A stretch of 64,000 nt of DNA from Pseudarthrobacter sulfonivorans (GTDB lineage Bacteria; Actinomycetota; Actinomycetes; Actinomycetales; Micrococcaceae), in contig NZ_JACXBW010000006.1 of the NCBI RefSeq assembly GCF_014712225.1, positions 62,001 through 126,000 of the forward strand, written 5' to 3'. The notes under the pieces were generated by a model. The model was given only the letters and a program-made list of their open reading frames with translations, ran no database searches and was not told where the DNA came from. Positions 17,248 through 25,203 of the stretch are shown here, one piece after another. The position numbers were made by a program, and so were the translations under genes. Each line of letters begins with the position of its first letter. The stretch's first letter is position 1.

Positions 17248-17658
17248 ATGCATATCGAACCCACCGTTCCCACCTCGAAAAACCCCGCGGCCCAGTTCGT
17301 CGGCGACGTGTGGCTCGACCCGATCGCACTGCCCCACGAATCCGGCCAGACCATGGTTGTCGCCACCGTCCGGTTCGCTCCGGGCGCCCGCACGGCCTGG
17401 CACTCGCACGAGCACGGCCAGTACCTTCGGGTCACCCAGGGCGTCGCACGCTTCGGCGGCCGCGACGGCACCATCATCGAAGTCCACCCCGGCCAGACGC
17501 TCTACACCCCGCCGGGTGAGGAGCACTGGCACGCTGCCGCCCCTGGCTGCTTCATGGAACATATCGCCATGCTCCAGAACGGCGAGGACCCCGCCAAGAC
17601 CACCACCTGGCGCGAGCACATCACCGACGACGAATACAACGGAACCCCCCAGGCGTAA
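17248..17658 (+). CDS. small cupin-domain protein
   Basis: A 136-residue single cupin. Metal ligand candidates are H52, H54, H56 and Q58 in WHSHEHGQYLRVTQG, and a final His in PPGEEHWHAA, which fits the cupin 1 and 2 motifs. The family includes dioxygenases, lyases (such as hydroxynitrile lyases with a similar motif) and storage folds. It is co-transcribed with the upstream CMD gene (8 bp apart) and followed by a strong hairpin. A role in aromatic or carbonyl metabolism is likely but unproven. Confidence 0.85.
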   Translation: MHIEPTVPTSKNPAAQFVGDVWLDPIALPHESGQTMVVATVRFAPGARTAWHSHEHGQYLRVTQGVARFGGRDGTIIEVHPGQTLYTPPGEEHWHAAAPGCFMEHIAMLQNGEDPAKTTTWREHITDDEYNGTPQA

Positions 17659-17682
17659 CCCGGCCCTCCAGTTCACCTCGAC

Positions 17683-17716
17683 GACGGCCCCGGAACCTCG
17701 TGGTTCCGGGGCCGTC
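17683..17716 (+). terminator. 15-bp perfect hairpin after the cupin gene
   Basis: GACGGCCCCGGAACC (17683-17697), loop TCGT, and the exact complementary arm 17702-17716 form a 15-bp perfect stem. There is no U-tract. It lies 24 bp after the cupin stop and 14 bp before the MFS start, so it could terminate the CMD-cupin transcript or attenuate read-through into the MFS gene. Confidence 0.7.
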
Positions 17717-17730
17717 ACCTCAGGAAGCAC

Positions 17731-18933
17731 ATGGCCACGGACTCCACCCACCTGACCGCCACCCGTGTGAAAACGCGCGGCTTCGTCGCCGCGACGGTCT
17801 CCTTTGTCGCGGTCTTCGCAGCCGGCGCCACACCCATCCCGCTTTACGACACGTATCGGACGGTCAACGGCCTGACCAATGACGAGTTCTCACTGGTCGC
17901 CGTCGCCTACTTCGCCTGCGCTGTCTTCGCCCTGCTTGTCCTCGGCCGGCTCTCCAACCACCACGGACGCCGTCCCGTCTCCATCGCCGCGCTGCTCATC
18001 GCCGTGGCCGGCTGCATCACACTGCTCTTTGTGCACAGCTTCCTCCCGCTGCTCATCGGCCGCTCCCTCCAAGGACTCGCCGCCGGCCTGGCCTCCAGCG
18101 CGATCGGCGCCTACGCCGTCGACACCGCACCGCAGCGGCCCCGCTGGCTTGTCTCGACCGTCACCACCGCTGCCGCCACCGTCGGACTGGCCCTCGGCGT
18201 CTTCATCTCCGGAGCGCTCGTCGAATTCGCACCGGCCCCACGCGAGCTGACCTTCCTGGTGTTCGCCGCCCTCCTGCTCGGCTGCGCGGTCGCCCTGGCG
18301 ACCCGGCCCGAGACGGTGGCCCGCAGCCGTGGCGCCTGGTCATCACTGATCCCCCGGCTCGCCGTCCCCCGGGCGTCCCGCCGCTACCTGCCCCTCGCCT
18401 CCAGCATCTTCGTCGCCACGTGGGCATTTGGCGGTTTCTTCACCTCGTTCGGCCCTTCCATCGCGGCCGATGACCTCGGCTCCCACAGCCCTCTCGTCGC
18501 AGCCGCCGTGTTCGCCTCCTATATGGCTCCGGGTTTCCTGGGCGGTTTCATCGCCGGGCGCTTCACGCCGGCGGCCGCGCAGCGCGTCGGGATGACGCTG
18601 GTCGCTGCAGCAGGTCTTGGCCTCACGTTTGCCAGCACCGCCGGAATCCTTGGCTTGTTCATCGGCGCGGGCGTCGTCGGCGGCATCGGAATGGGCATCG
18701 CCACCTCGGGCAGCATGAACACCCTCCTGCCTGAAGCGCTCCCGGGGCAGCGCGCCGGCCTGCTCTCGGTCATCTACGCCATTTCCTACACCGGCTCCGC
18801 GCTTCCCAGCCTGATCGCCGGCCAGGCAAGCCGAACCATCAGCCTTCCAGCAATCACCGCAAGCTACACCATCCTTGCCGTCATCGTCTGGATCAGCACA
18901 GTGGTTGCCGCCCGTAACCCGAGCAGCGGATAG
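17731..18933 (+). CDS. MFS transporter
   Basis: A 400-residue major facilitator carrier with about 12 hydrophobic segments. Motif A is GRLSNHHGRRPVSIAALLI (residues 73-91), and GLASSAIGAYAVDTAPQRPR follows. AGGAAG precedes the ATG. It lies just after the hairpin that closes the CMD-cupin pair and may be expressed with them. The substrate is unknown; small aromatic compounds or drugs are typical for the group. Confidence 0.85.
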   Translation: MATDSTHLTATRVKTRGFVAATVSFVAVFAAGATPIPLYDTYRTVNGLTNDEFSLVAVAYFACAVFALLVLGRLSNHHGRRPVSIAALLIAVAGCITLLFVHSFLPLLIGRSLQGLAAGLASSAIGAYAVDTAPQRPRWLVSTVTTAAATVGLALGVFISGALVEFAPAPRELTFLVFAALLLGCAVALATRPETVARSRGAWSSLIPRLAVPRASRRYLPLASSIFVATWAFGGFFTSFGPSIAADDLGSHSPLVAAAVFASYMAPGFLGGFIAGRFTPAAAQRVGMTLVAAAGLGLTFASTAGILGLFIGAGVVGGIGMGIATSGSMNTLLPEALPGQRAGLLSVIYAISYTGSALPSLIAGQASRTISLPAITASYTILAVIVWISTVVAARNPSSG

Positions 18934-18934
18934 C

Positions 18935-18949
18935 TTTCAACCAATGAAA
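18935..18949. promoter_or_regulatory. putative IclR operator, site 1 (TTTCA-ACCAA-TGAAA)
   Basis: A 15-bp palindrome with perfect 5-bp arms, 80 bp upstream of the quercetinase start. Twelve bases (CAACCAATGAAA) recur exactly, inverted, before the rhamnosidase gene, and a third site precedes the depside-hydrolase operon. Assignment to the IclR regulator at 31153 is inference from this co-distribution. Confidence 0.5.
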
Positions 18950-19028
18950 CTCCGTCTCGTTTCAGCCGGCGATGTCGGGGATGCTTCTTCAAGACCCCCA
19001 TTTGGGCGAAACAGGAAAGAAGGAACCG

Positions 19029-20099
19029 ATGTCCCTCAGCGTTGAGGAAATGAACCAGCAGCTGCCTGTGGCCAATGCCTTGCCCGGCGAAGCTGTCCCC
19101 TATTACATGGCGTCGGGGGAAGGTGCCCGGTACGAGATCAACGGCCAGCTCGTCACGGTGATTGCCCGCGCGGCCGACACCGGCGGGATCTTCAGCGCCG
19201 CCTACATTTCCGGCGGCATGGGGGCCGAATCGCCCTTCGTCAGCCATAAGGTGGAGCACAAAACCCTCTACGTCTTCGACGGAATCCTGCACGTCTGGCT
19301 GCCCGGCGAGAGCCGCATCCTCACCCCCGGCGACTCCGTGGTCATTCCGCCTGGAACACCCCACGCCTACCGGATGGCCAGCCACTACACCCGCTTCCTC
19401 ACCTGGATGACCCCCGGCGGCGCGGAAGCCTACTACGAGCGCGTGGGCACTCCCATCGACTCCCACGTCCCTCCCGTCCGTGCCGGCCACAAGGCCAGCC
19501 GCCAGGAACAGGCAGCAGTCGGCGCCGAGTTCGGCATCACCTTCCCGGACGTTGAGAGGGTCACCCCCACGTTCAAGCACGACGCCGGCCTGCCGCCAGC
19601 GCAGAGCCCGTACTTCCTGAGTGCCCACGAGGGCGAGCGCCTGGCCAGCTACCAGACGATGTTTACCTACCTGTCCCGGCCGGCGAACACCGGCTCGAAT
19701 TACTTCGCGGTGCACACCAAGGGCGCCAAGACGCCGTACATCCCGCTGCACTTCCACTCCGAGCACACCGAGAATTTCCTGTGCACCGAGGGCCGGATGT
19801 GGCTCTACGCGAACGGCCGCGAGATGCTGCTGACCAAGGGAGATTTCGTGCACGCCCCGGCCGGCACCGTCCACTCGTTCGCCTTCGATTCCCACAACAC
19901 GCAGATGGTGGGGTTCCTGACGCCGTCGGTCTTCAATGGGTTCTTTGAGTACTTCAACAAGCCCACCGAGGACTACATGTACACCGAAGGCGGCACACCG
20001 TACATGGACATGGAAGGCTTCGGCCGGGCGCAGGCGGAGATGGACCTCACCGTGGTGGGTCCTCCCCCGCAGCGGCGCACTGCTCTGGAAATCTCTTAG
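19029..20099 (+). CDS. quercetin 2,3-dioxygenase-like bicupin
   Basis: A 356-residue two-domain cupin of the quercetinase family, which opens the flavonol C-ring with O2, releasing CO and a depside. The C-terminal cupin has the full metal set H241-x-H243-x4-E248 (HFHSEHTE) and H282. The N-terminal cupin is degenerate: SHKVEHKTL keeps H73 and H77 but has Val71 and Lys78 where the first His and the Glu are expected; H112 remains. The start MSLSVEEM follows AAGGAA, and a longer in-frame start lacks a site. A TTTCA-N5-TGAAA operator lies 80 bp upstream and a terminator follows the stop. Confidence 0.85.
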   Translation: MSLSVEEMNQQLPVANALPGEAVPYYMASGEGARYEINGQLVTVIARAADTGGIFSAAYISGGMGAESPFVSHKVEHKTLYVFDGILHVWLPGESRILTPGDSVVIPPGTPHAYRMASHYTRFLTWMTPGGAEAYYERVGTPIDSHVPPVRAGHKASRQEQAAVGAEFGITFPDVERVTPTFKHDAGLPPAQSPYFLSAHEGERLASYQTMFTYLSRPANTGSNYFAVHTKGAKTPYIPLHFHSEHTENFLCTEGRMWLYANGREMLLTKGDFVHAPAGTVHSFAFDSHNTQMVGFLTPSVFNGFFEYFNKPTEDYMYTEGGTPYMDMEGFGRAQAEMDLTVVGPPPQRRTALEIS

Positions 20100-20130
20100 T
20101 TCCTCCAGACCCAAGACCCAAGGCAAACCA

Positions 20131-20174
20131 ATGGCCCGGACCTCCGAAAGGAAGTCCGGGCCATCTGGCTTTTA
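20131..20174 (+). terminator. hairpin terminator after the quercetinase gene
   Basis: ATGGCCCGGAC (20131-20141) pairs with GTCCGGGCCAT (20154-20164), and additional TCC/GGA pairing lies inside the loop. A short T-run (CTTTTA) follows the stem. This is a good Rho-independent-type terminator 31 bp after the stop. Confidence 0.75.
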
Positions 20175-20276
20175 AAGCCCATCGACTGCTCCCCACCCGC
20201 ACCCTAACCTCGCAAGCTCGGCCAGAAGCCCATCGACTGCTCCCCACCCGCACCCTAACCTCGCAAGCTCGGCCAG
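20175..20276. repeat. two perfect tandem copies of a 51-bp unit
   Basis: The 51-bp unit (AAGCCCATCGACTGCT...CTCGGCCAG) occurs at 20175-20225 and 20226-20276 without a mismatch. It lies between the convergent quercetinase and DUF3500 genes, directly after the terminator. It has no open frame of its own and no IS features. It may be a dispersed intergenic repeat family duplicated here. Confidence 0.9.
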
Positions 20277-20308
20277 GGAACCCCGCGGGCGTGGGCCCAC
20301 GTTGATGG

Positions 20309-21547
20309 CTAGCGGGAGGGGAACTGCCTGACCAGTGCCCGGCCGTAGTCGTTGCCGTTGGGCGTCCGGACCACGGTGTGCATGTGGAACGGCGCGGGGG
20401 TCTCGTTGTCGAGGAAGACTCCCGTGTGGTGGTCGAGTTCGAGGATGACCACAGGGCTCTGGATGCGGAAGTAGAAGGCGTCCCCGCCCTGCCAGCCGCC
20501 GATCCACGAGAACCAGGTTTCGGCGTAGTGTTCCCGGATTTCCCGGCGGCGGGCAGCGCGCGGCCCGGCGGGAAGATAGGAGATGGAGTCCTCGACAATC
20601 CTGTCCAGCAACGCCAGCGCGGACGGCGGCATCGCACTCACGGGAATGCCTTCGTAGGGAATCACGCGGTTGTCCTGGAAGCAGCCCGCGAGGTGCCGTT
20701 CGTCCCCGGGATGCAGCCGCCCCTCGGGCATGGCGGGATCCTCCATGTGTTCGAACACCACGGCGCCGGCCCGGAGTTCGGCCGGCAGGCCGGCCATGAG
20801 CTCCCGGGCCCACTGGATGCGTTCCTTGAAGACCTTCACGCCCTGGTGCGGGCCGGCATCGATGGTGTCCGGCTCGGCGCCGAGGAACACCGGCGAGACC
20901 ACCAGCTGACTTCCGGCCACCAGGCAATTGAGCGCCACGTGGTGGCCGAACAGCTGCCAGCCCCACGGTTCCGTCCCGGAGGGCACCCCGTAGAGGGCGA
21001 AGTTGTAGCTGTACTCGTTCATGAGCAGCGGCAGGTCCACCAGGTCGCCCAGGAAGCCGTTGATCCGCATCAGGTTCCGCATCAGCGCATAACCCTCCGG
21101 GCTGAGGCTCGCTTCCACCACGCCCAGCGCGGCGTCGCGCAGAGCCGGATCCACCTCGTCCAGCCGCACACCCGTGTCGTGCTGCATGAACTCGGGGTTG
21201 GCCCAGCTCTGCCACTCGGGGGCGTCCACGGGGTAGCTCAGCCGGCTCATTTGGTCCAGCGAGGCCAGAGCCAGCAGCTTTTCGGCCGCTGCCACCATGT
21301 CCGCCGTCGGCGCCTCCTCCCCGGGCAAGGCATCAGCCAGGGGGAACAGGCCGTCACGGACCACGCCGTCGCTGGTCACCCCGGTGAACGGCCGGGGGTA
21401 GAGCTCCTTCCAGCCCTCGATCATCGGGCCGGCGAACGGATCATCCTTGGCCGCCTCCGCGTAGGACCGTGCATCCAGGCCGCGGACCTTGGCCACGCGC
21501 GGATGGTCGGGCTGAAACAGGTAATCACGAAATGACGGCGCTGACAT
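20309..21547 (-). CDS. DUF3500 family protein
   Basis: A 412-residue protein of the DUF3500 family, recognisable by DQMSRLSYPVDAPEWQSWANPEF, GYALMRNLMRINGFLGDL, the YGVPSGTEPWGWQLFGHH segment, and the C-terminal PVVILELDHHTGV and FHMHTVVRTPNGNDYG stretches. The clustered His and acidic residues suggest a metal or catalytic site, but no biochemical function is established to my knowledge. GAGGAG precedes the ATG, and its start overlaps the end of the FAD monooxygenase gene by 23 bp. It is the last gene of a four-gene catabolic operon, so a ring-cleavage or hydrolytic step is plausible (inference). Confidence 0.82.
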   Translation of the reverse strand: MSAPSFRDYLFQPDHPRVAKVRGLDARSYAEAAKDDPFAGPMIEGWKELYPRPFTGVTSDGVVRDGLFPLADALPGEEAPTADMVAAAEKLLALASLDQMSRLSYPVDAPEWQSWANPEFMQHDTGVRLDEVDPALRDAALGVVEASLSPEGYALMRNLMRINGFLGDLVDLPLLMNEYSYNFALYGVPSGTEPWGWQLFGHHVALNCLVAGSQLVVSPVFLGAEPDTIDAGPHQGVKVFKERIQWARELMAGLPAELRAGAVVFEHMEDPAMPEGRLHPGDERHLAGCFQDNRVIPYEGIPVSAMPPSALALLDRIVEDSISYLPAGPRAARRREIREHYAETWFSWIGGWQGGDAFYFRIQSPVVILELDHHTGVFLDNETPAPFHMHTVVRTPNGNDYGRALVRQFPSR

Positions 21548-23252
21548 GGGCGTTCTCCTCAGGTTCCAAAGAGTGGGTGTGGGTCCAGCCGGCGGCGATC
21601 CGCAGGGCGTTGGCGGCAGCCCCGGCGGAGGTTCCCCGCCACGCCACATGCTGGTCCGGGCGGACCAGGACGGCATCGGCAGCCCAGGTATCCGCCAGTG
21701 GGACGCCGTTCCGGTCAGGGCCCAGCGCGGCAACTGTCAGCGGAAGGCGCAGTGCGGCTGCCGTGGTCAGGACGGGCGCAAACGCGTCCTCGACGGCGGC
21801 CCCGGCCAAGGACGGGGCGTCGGCGAGAAGGGTAAACCCAACCCCCAGAACGTCGTAGACCGACGTGGAGTCATCGAGCCACACGTGCGGAAGGAGCGCG
21901 CCGGGGGCGGCTGACGGGGTGTAGCGGATGGGGTCCTCAGCCGGAACGGGCGACCCGTCCGGGACCACCAGCGGGGACGCCGCATAGGTGTAGCCGAGCA
22001 CCAGCCCGAGGGAATCGAATTCACTTTGCTTGACGCCCAGCGCCGCGTGCGCGCTGGTACGGGCGGCGGCCCCGGCGGTCCCTTCGGCCTCGAGGGCCGG
22101 GTCGGCGAAGTGGTAGGCAAGCGCCTTGCCGTTGGCCGCGGCATCGCTGATGGTGCGCTCGGCCACGGGACGCCGCTCGAGTTCATAGCTGTCCAGCAGG
22201 CCGGGCCCGGCCCACCCGTCCAGGACGCCCGCGATTTTCCACGCGAGGTTCGCGGCGTCACCGATGCACGTGTTGAAACCGTGGCCGCCCCAGGGCGGAT
22301 TCTGGTGTGCGGCGTCGCCTACCAGGACCACGCCGTCGTGCCCGTAGGAAGGTGCGAGGAGCATGCGTGCCGTCCACGGATCTGTGGCCATGACGTCAAC
22401 TTCGACGTCGGCCCCCACCAGGGAGCGGACGAGGGCCACGGCATCCACGTCCGGTGAGCCGTCGTCGCGGTGGACCTCGACGCCCTGGATGATGGCCCAC
22501 CACGTCTGGTCCAGGTCCATGCGGCCCACCATGCCGGCAGTCCCCGGGCCCAGGACCCAGTACTGGACGGCAGGGTCCAAAGTGATGGTTTCCGCCAGGT
22601 CAGCGGACCGGAAGAGAATACTGATGTTGGACAGGGCCGCGGAGCCGCCCTCCAGCCGCAGTCCCAAACCACGGCGGACGGTGGAGGAACCGCCGTCGGC
22701 TCCTGCCAGGAACGCGCAACCCACCGTGCGGCGCCGGCCGGCGGCGTCCGCCACCGTTGCCTGGTGACCGGATCCGGAGCCTGCGAACGACTCAACCCGG
22801 AGGCCCGTCAGCAGCGTGGCATGCGCCGACGCCGCCACGGCGTCACGAAGCACGGACTCCAGCACCGGCTGCGGTACCTGCTGCCCGCATTCGGGCTGCG
22901 GCTCGTAGCGGCCGGATTCGAGCTGGAAGGCGTTGGCGAAGCGGCGGATTTCGCGGCCCGTCAGAGACGTGCAGAAGATGATGTCCTGCGCGAACTCCAC
23001 CGGCAGCGGTGCAGCCCGGCGCAGTGCCGTCGAAAGTCCCAGGCGCCGGAGGTGGGTCATGGTGCGCGCGTTGGTGGTCTTCGCACGCGGCCGGTCCGGA
23101 TCGATGGACGTGCGCGGCTCGATGACAACGCTGTGAATCCCCCGCTGGGCGAGGTCGAGGGCAAGGAACAATCCGCTGGGGCCTCCCCCGGAGATCAGGA
23201 CCGGACTGTCGGCCGGAAGATCCTCCAGGCGGGCGTGAGAGATGGCAGTCAT
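21525..23252 (-). CDS. FAD-dependent aromatic monooxygenase (PheA/TfdB type)
   Basis: A 575-residue flavoprotein hydroxylase. The dinucleotide-binding loop is SGGGPSGLFLALDLAQRG near residue 20. The DG motif region is LAGADGGSSTVRRGLGLRL, and the GD motif is GDAAHQNPPWGGHGFNTCIGD. A C-terminal thioredoxin-like domain follows, as in phenol and 2,4-dichlorophenol hydroxylases. It uses NAD(P)H and O2 to ortho-hydroxylate phenols. In this locus the probable substrate is phloroglucinol carboxylate or phloroglucinol from quercetin breakdown (inference). The ATG overlaps the FAH gene stop (TGATG). Confidence 0.85.
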   Translation of the reverse strand: MTAISHARLEDLPADSPVLISGGGPSGLFLALDLAQRGIHSVVIEPRTSIDPDRPRAKTTNARTMTHLRRLGLSTALRRAAPLPVEFAQDIIFCTSLTGREIRRFANAFQLESGRYEPQPECGQQVPQPVLESVLRDAVAASAHATLLTGLRVESFAGSGSGHQATVADAAGRRRTVGCAFLAGADGGSSTVRRGLGLRLEGGSAALSNISILFRSADLAETITLDPAVQYWVLGPGTAGMVGRMDLDQTWWAIIQGVEVHRDDGSPDVDAVALVRSLVGADVEVDVMATDPWTARMLLAPSYGHDGVVLVGDAAHQNPPWGGHGFNTCIGDAANLAWKIAGVLDGWAGPGLLDSYELERRPVAERTISDAAANGKALAYHFADPALEAEGTAGAAARTSAHAALGVKQSEFDSLGLVLGYTYAASPLVVPDGSPVPAEDPIRYTPSAAPGALLPHVWLDDSTSVYDVLGVGFTLLADAPSLAGAAVEDAFAPVLTTAAALRLPLTVAALGPDRNGVPLADTWAADAVLVRPDQHVAWRGTSAGAAANALRIAAGWTHTHSLEPEENAHVSAVIS

Positions 23253-24109
23253 CAGGCCCTCGCCCGAAGCGCCGCGCCGCCGATGGGGGTCGTCAACGTG
23301 CCCAGCCGTTCAATCTCGACTTCCACGGTGTCGCCGGCCTGGAGGAGCCACTGCGGTGTGCGGGCGTAGCCGACGCCCTCGGGGGTGCCGGTGGCGATCA
23401 CGTCGCCGGGGTGGAGCGTGAAGGTTTCGCTGATCAGGGAGATGATGGCCGGCACGGAAAAGATCATGTCCCGCGTGTTGCCGTTCTGGACTTCGGTGCC
23501 GTTCACCCGGGTCCGGACCTGGAGGCCGTCCCGGAGGTCGCCCGCCTCGTCGCGGCTCACCAGGGGGCCGAGCGGGCCGGTGAAGTCGCCGTTCTTGCCC
23601 AGCGTCCACTGCGAGGTCAGCTTCTGCGCGCGCCGGGCAGTGAGGTCGTTGAAGGTGGAGTAGCCGAAGACGGCATCCTCCGCGGCGGCTTCATCAGCGG
23701 ACTCAACGCGCTTGCCGATGTACGCGGCAACTTCGCCTTCCCAGTCCAGCCCTGCTTCGCCGCCCGGCACGGGAACCGGGACGTTGCCCACGGACAACGA
23801 CGCCGTCCAGCGCCCGAACAGGGTGGGGTGCGGCGGCAGGTCCTGGTCCTTGTAGCTGCCCTCGGCGGCGTGCGCCTTGTAGTTCAGCCCCACGCAGATG
23901 ACGCGGGCGGAGGCGGGGACCAGCGGCACTTCGGTGACGGTTCCGCGCTCAAGCGAGCTGCCGGCGTCGGCCGTTAGCGTGACTGCCTTGTCCTGCCAGC
24001 CCGCGGGATCGGTCCAGAATTCGGAGACCGGTGCGAGCGGGAAAAGGTGCGGGTCCACGAGGGCTGCAGCCCAGGACTCGCCACGGTGGTTGATACCAAC
24101 AAACTGCAT
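23252..24109 (-). CDS. fumarylacetoacetate hydrolase (FAH) family protein
   Basis: A 285-residue protein with the FAH C-terminal fold: VICVGLNYKAHAAE, DWEGEVAAYIGKR with the metal-binding Glu pair, FNDLTARRAQ, and the DVIATGTPEGVGYAR loop. Family members hydrolyse C-C bonds of acylpyruvates or decarboxylate and hydrate ring-cleavage products. The start MQFVGINH has an AAAGG site. It lies between an esterase-like gene and the FAD monooxygenase in one operon, which fits hydrolysis of a ring-cleavage product. Confidence 0.85.
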   Translation of the reverse strand: MQFVGINHRGESWAAALVDPHLFPLAPVSEFWTDPAGWQDKAVTLTADAGSSLERGTVTEVPLVPASARVICVGLNYKAHAAEGSYKDQDLPPHPTLFGRWTASLSVGNVPVPVPGGEAGLDWEGEVAAYIGKRVESADEAAAEDAVFGYSTFNDLTARRAQKLTSQWTLGKNGDFTGPLGPLVSRDEAGDLRDGLQVRTRVNGTEVQNGNTRDMIFSVPAIISLISETFTLHPGDVIATGTPEGVGYARTPQWLLQAGDTVEVEIERLGTLTTPIGGAALRARA

Positions 24110-24158
24110 AGGGGGCCTTTCAATTCTTGCCCGGGCACGGGTGCCCGGGACGCTTAGG

Positions 24159-25037
24159 TCAGGGCGTGTGCGCCTGGCGGCGGAAAAAATCGATGGTGGC
24201 GTCAGCGGCCGTGGCGGCCGCGGCAGGATCCTGCCCCGGCAGCTGCCACATGTGGTCGGCGCCCTCAAGGTGCAAAAGTTCGACGTCGGTGCCCGCGGCT
24301 TCCAGCGCCGCGGCCAGGGTGGCGGACTGGGCCGGCGGAACGAAGCGGTCCGCCGTGCCGTGCGCCAGGAAGAACGGCGGAGCGTGGTCCCCCGCGTAGG
24401 TGATGGGACTTGCGGCGGCTGCCTTGGCCGGCGACTCGGCCGGCTGGGCGCCCAGGAGGAGCGCCTCCCGCGAGCCTGGATCATCGGCACTGGCCGCGGC
24501 GTCGGGCAGACGCTGTTCCCCCATGTGGAGGAGGTCCGTGGGCGGGTACCAGGCCGCGACGGCGGCAACCGTGTCGCTGACGTCCGTGGGGTCGCCGGAA
24601 TCGCTGCCGTATTCCGAGGATCCGCCGGTCAGCCCCACCAGGCTGGCCAGGTGGCCGCCCGCGGAATCGCCCCACGCGTAGATCCTGTCCGCGTCCACGT
24701 TGAAGTCAGCGGCATGGGCGCGGAGCCACCGGACGGCAGCCTTCGCATCCAGCAGTTGGGCAGGGAAGGTGGCCACTGAACTCAGCCGGTAATCCGCCGA
24801 GGCCACTACGAACCCGGCGTCGACCAGGCGCTCGATCGGGCTCAGGCCCAGCGCGTCCACGGCGGGGCCAAGGGACGAGCGGGCACCTACCCGCCAGCCG
24901 CCGCCGTGGTAGTGGATGACCGCCGGCAAAGCGCCGGACCGCTTCGGCTCCGCGGGGAGGTAGAGGTCAAGCAGCAGCGGGGCTGAGCCCTCGGGGCGGG
25001 CGAACTCGATGCCCTTCAGAACCCGCCCTGCCGTCAT
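24159..25037 (-). CDS. alpha/beta hydrolase (esterase, HSL/BD-FAE type)
   Basis: A 292-residue hydrolase with oxyanion-hole motif YHGGGWRVG, nucleophile elbow WGDSAGGHL, acid HGTADRFVPP and catalytic His in GADHMWQL. It is likely to hydrolyse an ester; in a quercetin pathway the natural candidate is the depside made by quercetinase. The start MTAGRVLKG was preferred because GGAG lies 6 bases upstream; ATG at 25049 (MEST) and GTG at 25106 are alternatives. It is first in the operon hydrolase - FAH - monooxygenase - DUF3500, and a TTTCA-N5-TGAAA site lies 110 bp upstream. Confidence 0.85.
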   Translation of the reverse strand: MTAGRVLKGIEFARPEGSAPLLLDLYLPAEPKRSGALPAVIHYHGGGWRVGARSSLGPAVDALGLSPIERLVDAGFVVASADYRLSSVATFPAQLLDAKAAVRWLRAHAADFNVDADRIYAWGDSAGGHLASLVGLTGGSSEYGSDSGDPTDVSDTVAAVAAWYPPTDLLHMGEQRLPDAAASADDPGSREALLLGAQPAESPAKAAAASPITYAGDHAPPFFLAHGTADRFVPPAQSATLAAALEAAGTDVELLHLEGADHMWQLPGQDPAAAATAADATIDFFRRQAHTP

Positions 25038-25145
25038 CGTTGACTCCATGTCGTACCGCGCCGTTTCGTTCCTGCGCCGGACCACCACTGTGGACCGCGT
25101 CACCACTCAACTCTGGCGTACAGGGAGTCCGTCCCGCGTGGCCGC

Positions 25146-25160
25146 TTTCACTCAATGAAA
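25146..25160. promoter_or_regulatory. putative IclR operator, site 2 (TTTCA-CTCAA-TGAAA)
   Basis: A 15-bp palindrome with perfect arms, identical in architecture to site 1. It lies upstream of the hydrolase-FAH-monooxygenase-DUF3500 operon and after the BASS transporter stop. Confidence 0.5.
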
Positions 25161-25203
25161 CAGCTTCGCGGCTGCGCTACTTCGGGACCGTCGACGGGGC
25201 GGC

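Noticed and set aside
20378..21535. A 385-codon plus-strand frame opposite the DUF3500 gene
   Set aside because: His/Val/Arg-rich shadow sequence without motifs; the minus-strand frame has a ribosome site and the DUF3500 signature.
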